The notes: generated from the letters alone by a model not told the origin. A stretch of 64,000 nt of DNA from Clostridium sp. DL-VIII (GCF_000230835.1 NZ_CM001240.1:1062501-1126500), one strand, 5' to 3'. Shown: positions 38,636-47,932, counted from the first letter of the stretch. Program-made: numbers and translations.

Positions 38636-38753
38636 AAGTTCGAATAACAAAATGCAAGATGCCCATAGGGAAAGTTCATGTTTCCAAATATAAAATTTGG
38701 GCATTCACTTTTTGATTCTTACTTATCTTACTTAGGATATATGGCTAAATGAA

Positions 38754-38821
38754 GCATATTCTAATATGGTTCACCATAAATATTCTAAACCATATTACCA
38801 TAAATATTCTTCAGAATATGC
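38754..38821. repeat. Nested inverted repeat with two iteron-like words
   Basis: GCATATTCT (38754-38762) pairs with AGAATATGC (38813-38821), with ATATGGTT/AACCATAT inside. Two exact copies of ACCATAAATATTCT at 38773-38786 and 38797-38810 are 24 bp apart. It resembles an origin or partition site; no replication gene is nearby. Confidence 0.5.
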
Positions 38822-38963
38822 GCCTAAAATGCTGGTTGAGAGGGTGTACAGCTATAAAAATATTCTTTAATTTAATGTTACGTCAGAGCATAAAACATAT
38901 ATCTATAATAGCAGCTAATAAATTTTCTTAAGCTGTAAATAAATTAATGGAAGGTGTTTAAAA

Positions 38964-39206
38964 ATGATTAGAGATGAAATTAAGATTGGATCAGAAGAAG
39001 GAGAGGTTTTTGATAAAAAACAAATAGCATTGGCAATTAGAAATTCCACTTTTGAAGATGATTTAAAATGTTCATTGATAGAGGATGGTATATTAGATAA
39101 ATGCCAAGGCTGCAGCCTTAAACAGATTTGTGATGGAATAGATCATGTTGTTGATAATTATGTGGACAAAACTACAGAGGTTGTGAATAATTTTAGTTTT
39201 GAATAG
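38964..39206 (+). CDS. Small Cys-containing hypothetical protein
   Basis: An 80-residue acidic protein with a cysteine group CSLIEDGILDKCQGCSLKQIC that could bind a metal or an Fe-S cluster. GGAAGGTG lies upstream of the ATG. Family not recognised; the spacing C-x10-C-x2-C-x5-C is the only notable feature. Confidence 0.6.
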   Translation: MIRDEIKIGSEEGEVFDKKQIALAIRNSTFEDDLKCSLIEDGILDKCQGCSLKQICDGIDHVVDNYVDKTTEVVNNFSFE

Positions 39207-39389
39207 AGTATATTTTTAATCTCTAGAACTATGAAATTATAATAAATAAGAATCTGTAAACAAGAGAATTTGAGATGTTTTAAGAAATTTAAATATAGGT
39301 TATAATTACAGTATAGACAATGTGTTAAGTTAAATATGTGAGATAAAGCAATAAGTTAAAAAATGATATTATAAAAGGAGGCTTTAGAT

Positions 39390-39641
39390 ATGCTATGGAA
39401 TGAGGTAAGAAAGACTTATCCTAATAAATGGGTTGTATTTGATGGATTGAAACAATATGAGGAAGATAATAAATTAATTGTTGAAGATTTAGCAATAGTA
39501 GAAGTGTTTTCAGATTTAAACACAGCTTACAAGTATTATTGTAATCTTCATAAACAGGATAAATCACGTAAATTAAATATTGGTGATACACGGAAAGAAA
39601 GCCTTGAATTTAAAATCGAAAGGATCGGATTAATGAGATGA
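39390..39641 (+). CDS. Small hypothetical protein paired with retropepsin
   Basis: An 83-residue protein (MLWNEVRKTYPNKWVVFDGL...FSDLNTAYKYYCNLHKQ). AGGAGG precedes the ATG. Its stop overlaps the start of the next gene (ATGA at 39638-39641), so the two are translated as a unit. The same pairing with a retropepsin-like gene recurs in Firmicutes as far as I recall; the role is unknown. Confidence 0.75.
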   Translation: MLWNEVRKTYPNKWVVFDGLKQYEEDNKLIVEDLAIVEVFSDLNTAYKYYCNLHKQDKSRKLNIGDTRKESLEFKIERIGLMR

Positions 39642-40015
39642 TAAATTTAAGGTACGAACATAAGTTATTATTTTGTTCCTTGGACTTGGCTATTGATAAT
39701 AAGCTGCTGCATTTTGAAAATGTATTGATAGATACTGGTTCAGCTACTACTCTAATAAATAGTGATTATATTCATTTTGATGGGAATGAAGAGCTTATTA
39801 ATGTGCATGGCGTTGGAGGTTATGAATCTGTTTTAATGAAGCCTTTTAAAAATGTAAATATTAATAATGATTACACTGTACATGATGTTCTTTTATGTGT
39901 TGGTGAAATGGATTATGGGATTGACATTGATTTACTCATTGTATTAGATTTATTGAAAGCACTTAATGCTGATATTAGCATCAAAAATATGTGTCTAGAG
40001 TTTTCGGAGTGTTAA
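39638..40015 (+). CDS. Retropepsin-like aspartic protease
   Basis: A 125-residue protein with the aspartic protease signature VLIDTGSATTLI near residue 30 and VHGVGGYE near 65. Single-domain retropepsins work as dimers. It has no signal peptide and is presumably cytoplasmic. It is translationally coupled to the small gene before it and ends in a strong hairpin. The substrate may be its partner protein, which is a guess. Confidence 0.8.
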   Translation: MINLRYEHKLLFCSLDLAIDNKLLHFENVLIDTGSATTLINSDYIHFDGNEELINVHGVGGYESVLMKPFKNVNINNDYTVHDVLLCVGEMDYGIDIDLLIVLDLLKALNADISIKNMCLEFSEC

Positions 40016-40097
40016 ATGTCAAAATAATATGCAATTAATAAATGTACAGGACAACTGAAACCATATTTTTAATTAAATTGATTAATATTGTAATAAT

Positions 40098-40127
40098 AAC
40101 AGCTCCAAGGATAACCTTGGAGCTGTT
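40098..40127. terminator. Bidirectional terminator
   Basis: A perfect 13-bp stem (40098-40110 with 40115-40127) around ATAA, between the convergent protease and sigma-factor genes. Confidence 0.85.
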
Positions 40128-40139
40128 AGATGTTTAGCT

Positions 40140-40712
40140 TTAATAATACAATGAAATGTTTTCAAGGATTTTCATTAAAATGCTTTTCTTTTTTAGAATA
40201 GCAGTAGAGTAACACATATTTTTCAAATAAGCATATTCTTTAACAGTGTAATTTTTGTAGAATACAAAATCTATAAATTCAACTTCCTCTTCATTTAAAT
40301 TCTTAAGAGCTAATTTTAAATCTTCATAGTCACACATTTCACATAATGAAGTTTCAGTGGAAATTTCAAGACCTGGAAAATCATTTTCAACATAAGCATG
40401 TAAGCTTAATGCATCACTACCTTCAGTAGATCTTCTGTTTTTAGTTCTTTTTATTAAATCATTCATATTATTTTTAATGGCATTAGTAGCATAGGCAACA
40501 AATCTATGCTTTTCTAAATTGTACCTAGAAACAGATTTGAAAAGTGAATGGTAACATTCTTGGATAATATCATATGGGTTATATCCATCAATGAAAGTTC
40601 TTTTAGAAATATTATAAATTAAAGGCCTAAATTCATAAGCTAATTTTTCTTTTGCTTCTTCATCATTATTTTTACATCTGGTAACTAAAGCTTCAATAAA
40701 ATCAAAATCCAT
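40140..40712 (-). CDS. UviA/TcdR-like alternative sigma factor
   Basis: A 190-residue sigma-70-type protein: region 2 (EFRPLIYNISKRTFIDGYNPYDIIQECYHSLFKSVSRY) and region 4 (LNEEEVEFIDFVFYKNYTVKEYAYLKNMCYSTAILKKK). The small two-domain layout, the low-GC clostridial host and the holin-like and lysin genes around it resemble the toxin/bacteriocin sigma group TcdR, BotR, TetR and UviA. ATG at 40712 is five bases after GGAGG; an earlier ATG is less likely. Its targets may be the lysis genes; matching -35/-10 boxes were not found. Confidence 0.75.
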   Translation of the reverse strand: MDFDFIEALVTRCKNNDEEAKEKLAYEFRPLIYNISKRTFIDGYNPYDIIQECYHSLFKSVSRYNLEKHRFVAYATNAIKNNMNDLIKRTKNRRSTEGSDALSLHAYVENDFPGLEISTETSLCEMCDYEDLKLALKNLNEEEVEFIDFVFYKNYTVKEYAYLKNMCYSTAILKKKSILMKILENISLYY

Positions 40713-40970
40713 ACAAACCTCCATTTTCAATATAAGAGTTATGAATTAAAGTAATTATTTTACATATATTGTGTTTGGTTTTAAATTTACCTCTATATAT
40801 AGTATATATGGCTAGATTACATATAACGTATATAGGAGTATAAAAATAATTAGACTTATGTTGTTACTTAGGTTTTTTATATTGAAGTTCTTGGTTGCAG
40901 CATAGCTGCTCTTTTTAAAGGTGTATAACTTATATGAAAAAGTAAAAAAATTAGAGGTAGGTGTATAAAA

Positions 40971-41807
40971 ATGAGCGATTTTATAATAGCTGTAGGGCAT
41001 ACTGCAAGTGGAAATGTTGGGAGCGGAGTTATTGATAGGCTAAATGAGAGCAATTGCAGTCGTGATATTGGAGCTTTGGTTGCAGATTATTTAAAAGAAA
41101 AAGGACATGGAGTTAATTTACTTAGAATTGATAAGAGTAATAGCTATAGCTGTGAAGATTGTTATGAAAGAGCTTATAAAGCTAATGAAATTGCAAAGAC
41201 AATAGATGTGGAATTATATGTAGAAATTCATATAAATGCAGGGGGAGGAACTGGTCCAGAGGTCTTGGTTACTGGTAAATCAGAAGTAGCAAATCAATAT
41301 GCAGTTAAAATAAGTACATCATTATCAAGTGCTTTGAATTTACCTAACAGAGGGATGAAAACAAGAAACTTGATTGTTCTAAATGAAACTATTATGCCTG
41401 CAATTTTAGTTGAGTGTTTGTTTGCTGATAGTGAGGATGCAGATGTGTATGATCTGGAGATTATTGCTAGAGCTATTGTTTGTGGTTTAGTTGGTGCTAA
41501 TGATTCTAGTTGTGGAGAATGGAACTTGGGTTGGAACAGAAATGACATTGGGTGGTGGTATTGCTTAAATATAGAAGATAAAAGCTACTATACATCAAAA
41601 GATGGATGGCAGGAGATTGATGGAGAGTGGTATATATTTGATAGTAGGGGATATGCGTTACAAGATGCCTGGCACTATGATGAAAATAATAAAGCATGGT
41701 ATTACTTAGATTCAAGTTGTAAAATGCTGAGAGGAAGCAAGGATAAACCCTTGTGGAAGTGTGTAGATAGTTGGTGCTATGCTTTTGATGATAGTGGGAA
41801 GATGTAG
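40971..41807 (+). CDS. N-acetylmuramoyl-L-alanine amidase, wall-repeat tail, truncated
   Basis: A 278-residue Amidase_3 protein that cuts peptidoglycan between MurNAc and L-Ala. AVGHTAS, the Glu-containing stretch after it, YVEIHINAGG and ILVECLFADSED carry the zinc and catalytic residues. Choline-binding-type repeats follow from about residue 187. No signal peptide, as in endolysins exported by a holin. The frame ends at TAG 41805-41807 inside the last repeat; the next bases still encode CDCVTPDGWSVDKSGNWVE, the usual end of such tails, so the stop probably replaced a Tyr codon and removes about 20 residues. Confidence 0.88.
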   Translation: MSDFIIAVGHTASGNVGSGVIDRLNESNCSRDIGALVADYLKEKGHGVNLLRIDKSNSYSCEDCYERAYKANEIAKTIDVELYVEIHINAGGGTGPEVLVTGKSEVANQYAVKISTSLSSALNLPNRGMKTRNLIVLNETIMPAILVECLFADSEDADVYDLEIIARAIVCGLVGANDSSCGEWNLGWNRNDIGWWYCLNIEDKSYYTSKDGWQEIDGEWYIFDSRGYALQDAWHYDENNKAWYYLDSSCKMLRGSKDKPLWKCVDSWCYAFDDSGKM

Positions 41808-42098
41808 TGTGATTGCGTTACTCCTGATGGTTGGAGCGTTGATAAGAGCGGAAATTGGGTGGAATATTATATTATAATAATTAGGATTACTTGGGATAAT
41901 ATAGGTGAATTTATAAAATTTTGTAGTATAATAAGGATAGACTATTTATGATGAAAGAGATGGGTTATCATTATATACGTATCAAAAATAAACAATATAG
42001 TAATTTGAAAATTCTCATATTATCTATAGCTAGTATCTGGGAAACTATAGAGTCAAAAAACTAATTGTTTCATTAAAATTTTAGCAGGAGAAAATTAT

Positions 42099-43616
42099 AT
42101 GGATATTACTTATACACAAGATATTAAAAATAAAGCGCGGAGAATAATGCTTCAACATGCTGTAAAGTCTCTTACAATTGATAGAAATTCAGCTAGTTGT
42201 GTGGATAACTATTATGTTAGAAATATATATAATTATCTTCTTTCACTAGCTGAAGGGCATGATTATGATGAAACTCTTAAAATAGACTTAGATTATATTG
42301 TTGAATGGGAGAGACATTGGGCTGTTCAAATTGGAAGTAAGAAACCCGAAGATTTAACTGTTTGTTATTTATCTGGACCAGAACCACAAAATGATTTTAA
42401 TGAGTTAATTTCTCTAGGAATATTACCACAAAATATATGGGCTTTTGAGATGAATAGAGGAATCTATACCCAAGCGCTTGACTCTTATGATAATTCTAAT
42501 TTTAAGCAACCTAAAATAATAAAAATGTCTATTGAAAAGTTTTTCGAGTCTATTCCTAAAAAGTTTGACATTGTATATATAGATGCTTGTGGATCATTAA
42601 TATCTGACAAACATGCATTAAGATGTATTTCAACATTATTTAAGTATCACAGATTAAATTCTCCAGGAATGTTGTTAACAAATTTTGCGGAAATAGAAGC
42701 AGGTAACCATACTGAGCGATCTATATATGTAGACATTATGTCAAAATATTTTTTATTAAAACAAAATTCGAATGCTAGACTAATAGATGATGAAAAAGCA
42801 TTTTTCAAAGAAATTAATCAAAGCAAATTTAATGAATTAGATGATAATTTCGATTACTACTATGGAGAATTGATAACATCACTTATTTGTGATATAGCGT
42901 CAGTAACTGTGCCAAGTTTAAGATTTGCCAATTCACGATGTTGGAGTGACTTTATAGATGTTATTCCACCTATGTGCGATTATATAGATATCAAGGATGT
43001 TAATGCAATCAAGAATAATTCAGTTTACAAGTTTTTTCTTTGTAATAAGTTTTTTGAAGGGTTTAATTCTACAGATAGGGGTATTTCTAAGATAAATAAA
43101 TTAGCCAGTGAAATGACAGGTATTACTCCTCAAAATATTGATTTGTTAAGTTCAATGAGAATAATTCAAACTATAAAGAATGGAGATAATATACGTGGAG
43201 ATATTAAAGAATTATTTGAATATTTTGATTCAGGAAGTATGTATCAGTTTTTGGACAAGCCAAATAAGAATATGTTTTTAGATTTAACCATTAATCAGCT
43301 TTCGTATCCTATGCATTATGTATCTCATAATGCTAAAAGAATATCATATAGAGCAAAGGAAACAAAAATGTTTATGGATGCAATGATTTTTGATGAATGC
43401 AGATACATTTATGAATGGTTGCCAGCAGTGCATCAAATAAAAAATGCTTTCCAGAATTTAAGTTGGCAATATGTGTTTAGATTTGCAGTAGATGGTCTTG
43501 TAAAACAACGTTTTAATTATAATAATGAATTCTTTTTTCAAGGCTCAGTAGTAAGCAAAGAAATTGATGGATTTAAAGAAAAATGTATAAAAGAGAGAGA
43601 ATATATAGGAGGTTAA
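42099..43616 (+). CDS. Methyltransferase-like protein of a DUF262 cassette
   Basis: A 505-residue protein. Residues 86-170 have a Rossmann pattern like class I methyltransferases: VCYLSGPEPQND in place of motif I, WAFEMNRGIYTQAL as strand 2 acid loop, and FDIVYIDACGSL (156-166) as motif IV-like, without a typical DPPY or NPPY. The C-terminal two thirds are not recognised. AGGAG precedes the ATG. It ends three bases before the DUF262 gene, so the two form one operon. It may modify or sense DNA or nucleotides; this is inference. Confidence 0.7.
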   Translation: MDITYTQDIKNKARRIMLQHAVKSLTIDRNSASCVDNYYVRNIYNYLLSLAEGHDYDETLKIDLDYIVEWERHWAVQIGSKKPEDLTVCYLSGPEPQNDFNELISLGILPQNIWAFEMNRGIYTQALDSYDNSNFKQPKIIKMSIEKFFESIPKKFDIVYIDACGSLISDKHALRCISTLFKYHRLNSPGMLLTNFAEIEAGNHTERSIYVDIMSKYFLLKQNSNARLIDDEKAFFKEINQSKFNELDDNFDYYYGELITSLICDIASVTVPSLRFANSRCWSDFIDVIPPMCDYIDIKDVNAIKNNSVYKFFLCNKFFEGFNSTDRGISKINKLASEMTGITPQNIDLLSSMRIIQTIKNGDNIRGDIKELFEYFDSGSMYQFLDKPNKNMFLDLTINQLSYPMHYVSHNAKRISYRAKETKMFMDAMIFDECRYIYEWLPAVHQIKNAFQNLSWQYVFRFAVDGLVKQRFNYNNEFFFQGSVVSKEIDGFKEKCIKEREYIGG

Positions 43617-43619
43617 ATC

Positions 43620-45950
43620 ATGGCACTTTTTGATCTTGATTGTAGTGATATAGTAGATGTTTTTAAGAATAATTTAAGGATAGAAAATACGGTAAAGTCA
43701 ATTTCACATACTTTTTTAAACAAACGATTTTCTGATACTGTTGATTTTGAACCATATTATCAAAGAAAATATGTTTGGGACGATGATAAAGCCACATATT
43801 TCATTGAAAGTATATTATTAGGAACAGAAGTTCCTCCTATTGTACTATTTGATAATGGAATTAAAAAAGAAGTTATAGATGGTAGACAAAGATATGAAAC
43901 TATAAAACGTTTTTTAGAAGACAAACTTGTTCTTTCTGAAAAAGGTCTTAAATCCCTTACTAATTTAAGTGGAAAGAAATTTATTCAATTACCAGAAGAG
44001 ATATCGGATTCATTTATAAATACAAAAATAAGAATTTTACGTTTTAGTGTATTAAATGAACCTTCATTAACGGAGAGACAAAAAGACAAAATTAAGAAAG
44101 AAATATTTAGAAGATATAATTCTGGTATTACAGCACTGAAACCACATGAAATAGAACGAGCTGAATTCATAGATGATAAAATTGCACAATCATTTAGAAA
44201 ACTATTTGAAGAAAACACTTCTTTCCTTAATGAAAATGTTGCTCTATTTGTACCACATAGAAAACAAAAATTACAAAGAAGAGATAGGGTAAATTACTTA
44301 TTGTCGAGAATAAGAGTTCTTATTGCATTACCATTTATACCAATACATAGCTATGCTTCTGCAAAATCAAAAACAGATTCTATTAAAACCTTTTATTATT
44401 TAAAGTTTAAGAATGCTGAGGTTGAAAAGATTTTGTGTTATTACAAAAGCATAGTAGAAAAAGTTAATGAATTAAAAAAACATATGAGTAATATTAAGTC
44501 TCCTTTGGCAAATAATATACTATTTTATGAGGTGAGTTTTTGGGCGTTTACATTAATTTACAAAGAAAAGCAAGTATTATTTGAAGAAATTGATTGCTTA
44601 AAAATGGCAAGTGCTATAAATGAAGCAGAATCTAATTTAAAACTGTGGGAAAATATAAATACTGAAAATAAAAGCTTAGAAAGTATATTTGCACAAACTG
44701 GTAGTCATTATTATAAATCTGTTATTAATAGATATTTGTTGGTATCAAATTACTTATATAGAGAATATGGTTTTGATTTTACAATGTACTTTAAAAATTC
44801 AATACTATATAAAAATATAATGGAAATAGGTATTGAGAGTAATCAATTTTTGGAGTTTAAACTATCAAAGACGGATCCAGCTTCATCTTCAATATATGAT
44901 ATTCTAACGGATATCAAATCATCAAAATTTTCAATAAGGCCAGAATATCAGCGCTCAGAAGTAATCAGCAAACAGAAAGCATCATATCTTCTAGAAAGTA
45001 TTTTACTTGGAATCAAAATTCCACCAATATTTATTTATAAGCGAGATGATTCTGTTTCAGAAGTTATTGATGGACAACAAAGATTACTATCAATTATTGG
45101 TTTTTTGGGTGAAGTTTATAAAGATGAAGATGGTGAATTTAAATCCTCTAATATAGATAAATTTAAGCTATCAAAATTGAGAATTTTAAAGGAACTAAAT
45201 AATTTAGATATAGATAGAATCGAAGAAAAGGATAACAGTTTAAAGGATAAAATTTTAGATTTTCCAATTGATATTGTTGAAATTAATCAAGCAAACAATG
45301 AAAAATTTTCTCCAATTGACTTGTTTTTAAGGTTAAATACAAAACCATATCCTATCCTTCCTAATACTTTTGAAATGTGGAATGCATATATTGATATGCA
45401 AGTAGTATATAAGATTAAAGATATATCAAGAGAATATGCTAATAAATTATTTAAACAATCAGACCAACGTATGAAAAATGAAGAGCTAATCACTACATTG
45501 GCATATGCGGATTATAGATTTTTAAAAGATAAGGTAAAGTCATCTGAAACAATTAATATCTTCATTCGAAATAAAAGAATTAATGCCAGAATGAATAAGA
45601 AATCTAATATAACAACACTATTTGATAATATTACTAAAAACAATGATACCTCTTTTTTAGATTCAGTAAATAATGTATCTGTATTCATTGATAAATTAAA
45701 AGAATTAACAGGAGATAATTTTGAAAAATTTAATATATTAATATCTCATAAACGAGCCAATGTTCAAAGCCGAACAAATCAAAACTTTTATTTATTGTGG
45801 GTAGCACTATGTAATATTCCACTTGATAAAATTAAAGTATGTAAAGAAGAGGTTTTTAATAAAATAGCTAATCAATTTGAGATAGCTCAAAATGTACCAG
45901 ATAATTTGAATGTGTTAGATTTTATTAGAGATTTGGAAAATATTATATAA
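43620..45950 (+). CDS. Tandem DUF262 protein, candidate defence effector
   Basis: A 776-residue protein with two DUF262 (GmrSD N-terminal, ParB/Srx-like) domains. The first has YYQRKYVW (46-53) and DGRQR (87-91), the second EYQR (442-445) and DGQQR (484-488). DUF262 domains hydrolyse NTPs or drive cleavage in type IV restriction enzymes. The usual DUF1524 HNH nuclease is missing, and a helical region of unknown function separates the two domains. GGAGG precedes the ATG. With the methyltransferase-like gene it resembles an anti-phage cassette. A hairpin terminator follows. Confidence 0.82.
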   Translation: MALFDLDCSDIVDVFKNNLRIENTVKSISHTFLNKRFSDTVDFEPYYQRKYVWDDDKATYFIESILLGTEVPPIVLFDNGIKKEVIDGRQRYETIKRFLEDKLVLSEKGLKSLTNLSGKKFIQLPEEISDSFINTKIRILRFSVLNEPSLTERQKDKIKKEIFRRYNSGITALKPHEIERAEFIDDKIAQSFRKLFEENTSFLNENVALFVPHRKQKLQRRDRVNYLLSRIRVLIALPFIPIHSYASAKSKTDSIKTFYYLKFKNAEVEKILCYYKSIVEKVNELKKHMSNIKSPLANNILFYEVSFWAFTLIYKEKQVLFEEIDCLKMASAINEAESNLKLWENINTENKSLESIFAQTGSHYYKSVINRYLLVSNYLYREYGFDFTMYFKNSILYKNIMEIGIESNQFLEFKLSKTDPASSSIYDILTDIKSSKFSIRPEYQRSEVISKQKASYLLESILLGIKIPPIFIYKRDDSVSEVIDGQQRLLSIIGFLGEVYKDEDGEFKSSNIDKFKLSKLRILKELNNLDIDRIEEKDNSLKDKILDFPIDIVEINQANNEKFSPIDLFLRLNTKPYPILPNTFEMWNAYIDMQVVYKIKDISREYANKLFKQSDQRMKNEELITTLAYADYRFLKDKVKSSETINIFIRNKRINARMNKKSNITTLFDNITKNNDTSFLDSVNNVSVFIDKLKELTGDNFEKFNILISHKRANVQSRTNQNFYLLWVALCNIPLDKIKVCKEEVFNKIANQFEIAQNVPDNLNVLDFIRDLENII

Positions 45951-46006
45951 TTAAGTGAATTATAATAGTAACGTTTAAGCATTGATATTATTAAAATTAT
46001 GAAATT

Positions 46007-46041
46007 GACGGAAGAACTAAAATTTTCACTAATCTTCCGTC
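46007..46041 (+). terminator. Terminator of the DUF262 operon
   Basis: A perfect 9-bp stem (46007-46015 with 46033-46041) 57 bp after the stop codon. Confidence 0.65.
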
Positions 46042-46480
46042 CATCAACAAGATATGCTATATTATTTTAAAATACAATATGTAAAGATATGATATTTATA
46101 ATCTAAGGTTTGATTTGTTTCCAATGACAAATAGATATAATAAAATATGCTAAGTTATAATGTAATAAAACCATTCAGCACACGCCTCATTAGGAAACAT
46201 ATCATTAAAGATAGAAAAATAAATAGGGATGAAAAAGTAGAAGAAAATTAATACTTCTACTTTTCAATTTAAGCATATGTAATAGTAATATAAATAGAAA
46301 TTTCATTAGTAGTCAACTGATAATATAATAAAAGTTTCCGACATTCTTCCGACCATCAGTAAAATATACTAAAATAGAATTTAATATGGTAAATTATTCC
46401 ATGTAATTTAAAGCTAGTGTTATCAATAACTATAAAGTATTTTAAGATACGATAAAGTACAATAAAATATACTAATTTTG
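46031..46480. repeat. Diverged tandem unit with AAAATATRCTAA words
   Basis: CTTCCG-CCATCA near 46034 recurs near 46354. Each is followed by a word like AAAATATACTAA, and another such word lies about 93 bp further on (near 46145 and 46461). This suggests an old duplication of a roughly 320-bp unit. A hairpin AAAAGTAGAAG/CTTCTACTTTT is at 46233-46264. No gene fits in 45951-47021. Confidence 0.4.
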
Positions 46481-46806
46481 GAATACAGAACTCGGCTTAT
46501 TTAAAATGTAAAAATTAACATTAAATTTTGCTTCTACATTCAAAAAGCATAAGACTAAATATTAATATTCTTGAATTAATATTAATTTTATTGTAAGTTT
46601 ATAAAATTGAAAAATATAAGTTATTTACAGTTAAGAAGATTTTAACAAAATAATTTCCAATAGCAGCACCTTGGAAAACTTTAGTGTTATTATATCCTAA
46701 ATAATGTTATTTTATAAGGGGCAAAGTGAGGGGCAAAACACAATTTTAACGTTTTATGTACAAACTCAAAATAGCATGGTTATCAGATTTATTGAAAAAT
46801 AGCTTT

Positions 46807-46840
46807 CGTAGTACGTTGTACTACGGCTTTTTTATTTTTT
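46807..46840 (+). terminator. Strong terminator without visible gene
   Basis: CGTAGTAC-GTT-GTACTACG (46807-46825) then a long T tract. Two copies of AGGGGCAAA lie at about 46718-46738. The sequence resembles the 3' end of a lost gene. Confidence 0.75.
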
Positions 46841-47021
46841 AAGGGCAAATTACCTAGTTATGATAAAGCTACATTATAATATATTACAATTACACAGTAA
46901 AGAATCGCAAGTTCAGATAACTTTAATAATGAGATTCAGCAATTGGCTATTTATTTTTGATAATGTATAGTAAAAGAAGATTATGAATTAAATATCATTA
47001 CATATTACTTAATTTTCAACA

Positions 47022-47420
47022 TTAATATTTATATTTACAAATTAAATAAGTAACAGCTTTTATAATTATTGCACTAGCCATAATTATTACAAGTGATAGA
47101 TCAGTAGTAATGTCAATAATTTTACCATTTATCAGAAACTCAAATATACAAATACCTGCAAAAAGTATATTGTAACTAATACTTGATGATTTTTCATTTA
47201 TTAATATCTTTCTTTCGTCCTCATATCTTTCTGATAGGTTATCTTGTGTTGTTTTCAATAAATATATAAAGTATAAAAGTGATAATATACCTATACAAAA
47301 CATAATCAAATAACCATTCTTTTGGGTAACAAAATCAAAAATTCCTATACCTATAAAAAATATTGCCCATACTCCAGCACCTATAATTATGGAGTCAGTT
47401 TTCTTTTTATTTTCCATTTC
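47022..47420 (-). CDS. Four-helix membrane protein of HTH pair
   Basis: A 132-residue protein with four hydrophobic segments in two pairs around a charged loop (ERYEDERKILINEKSSSISYN). ATG at 47420 has GGAGG upstream. It lies 10 bp after the small HTH gene on the same strand, a very common pairing in Firmicutes (HTH repressor plus small membrane protein). The role is unknown, possibly sensing or immunity. Confidence 0.78.
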   Translation of the reverse strand, partial: EMENKKKTDSIIIGAGVWAIFFIGIGIFDFVTQKNGYLIMFCIGILSLLYFIYLLKTTQDNLSERYEDERKILINEKSSSISYNILFAGICIFEFLINGKIIDITTDLSLVIIMASAIIIKAVTYLICKYKY

Positions 47421-47430
47421 AATAGACCTC

Positions 47431-47622
47431 CTATTCAAAAATAAATATTTCTTCAATTATTTTATTAAATACCTTTGATATTTTGTAAGCAAGCATAATT
47501 GAAGGGTTATATTTTCCTTTTTCAAGTGATATTATAGTTTGTCTTGAAGTTTCTAATAAATTTGCTAAATCCTCTTGTGTTAAATTTTTCTCTTCTCTTA
47601 ATTCTTTTATGCGATTTTTCAT
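47431..47622 (-). CDS. Small Xre/YozG-type HTH repressor
   Basis: A 63-residue single HTH domain (NRIKELREEKNLTQEDLANL, SRQTIISLEKGKYNPS). It is the first gene of the two-gene unit and sits just downstream of two TGTAAA-type inverted repeats, so autoregulation is likely. Confidence 0.92.
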   Translation of the reverse strand: MKNRIKELREEKNLTQEDLANLLETSRQTIISLEKGKYNPSIMLAYKISKVFNKIIEEIFIFE

Positions 47623-47635
47623 ATCTGTACCTCTT

Positions 47636-47703
47636 TTAATGTAAAATAAACTTTACATTAAAACTATATATTAAAATGCAATAAATGTAAAGTGTATTTT
47701 ACA
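47636..47703 (-). promoter_or_regulatory. Two operators upstream of the HTH gene
   Basis: TTAATGTAAA (47636-47645) with TTTACATTAA (47652-47661), and TGTAAA (47686-47691) with TTTACA (47698-47703). Both share the TGTAAA half-site, as expected for cooperative binding by the HTH protein. Confidence 0.65.
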
Positions 47704-47833
47704 AAGTCTTTTAGTAGTAAATTTAAAAATACACAAAAATATACTTATGCATGTACTTAACTGAGATTGAAGAGAAATTAATGGAGAGCAGTCTTATTGA
47801 AGAAATGAAGTGAGAAATTATTTATTTATAATA

Positions 47834-47878
47834 GTGAACCCAGCAGAGAATATAAATTTTTCTGCTGGGTTCACTTTT
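47834..47878. terminator. Terminator
   Basis: A perfect 14-bp stem (47834-47847 with 47861-47874) followed by TTTT. It lies 5' of the HTH unit and 3' of the OYE remnant. Confidence 0.8.
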
Positions 47879-47932
47879 ATAACTTAAGCTTTGATACTGT
47901 TACATCTTTATTCTTTAGCATTACAATTTTTG

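Noticed and set aside
38773..38810. CRISPR array
   Set aside because: Only two repeat words, 14 bp long, 10 bp apart; no array or cas gene anywhere in the window.
38749..38931. 60-codon ORF in the gap after the RHH gene
   Set aside because: It is created by the nested inverted repeat at 38754-38821 and has no ribosome binding site.
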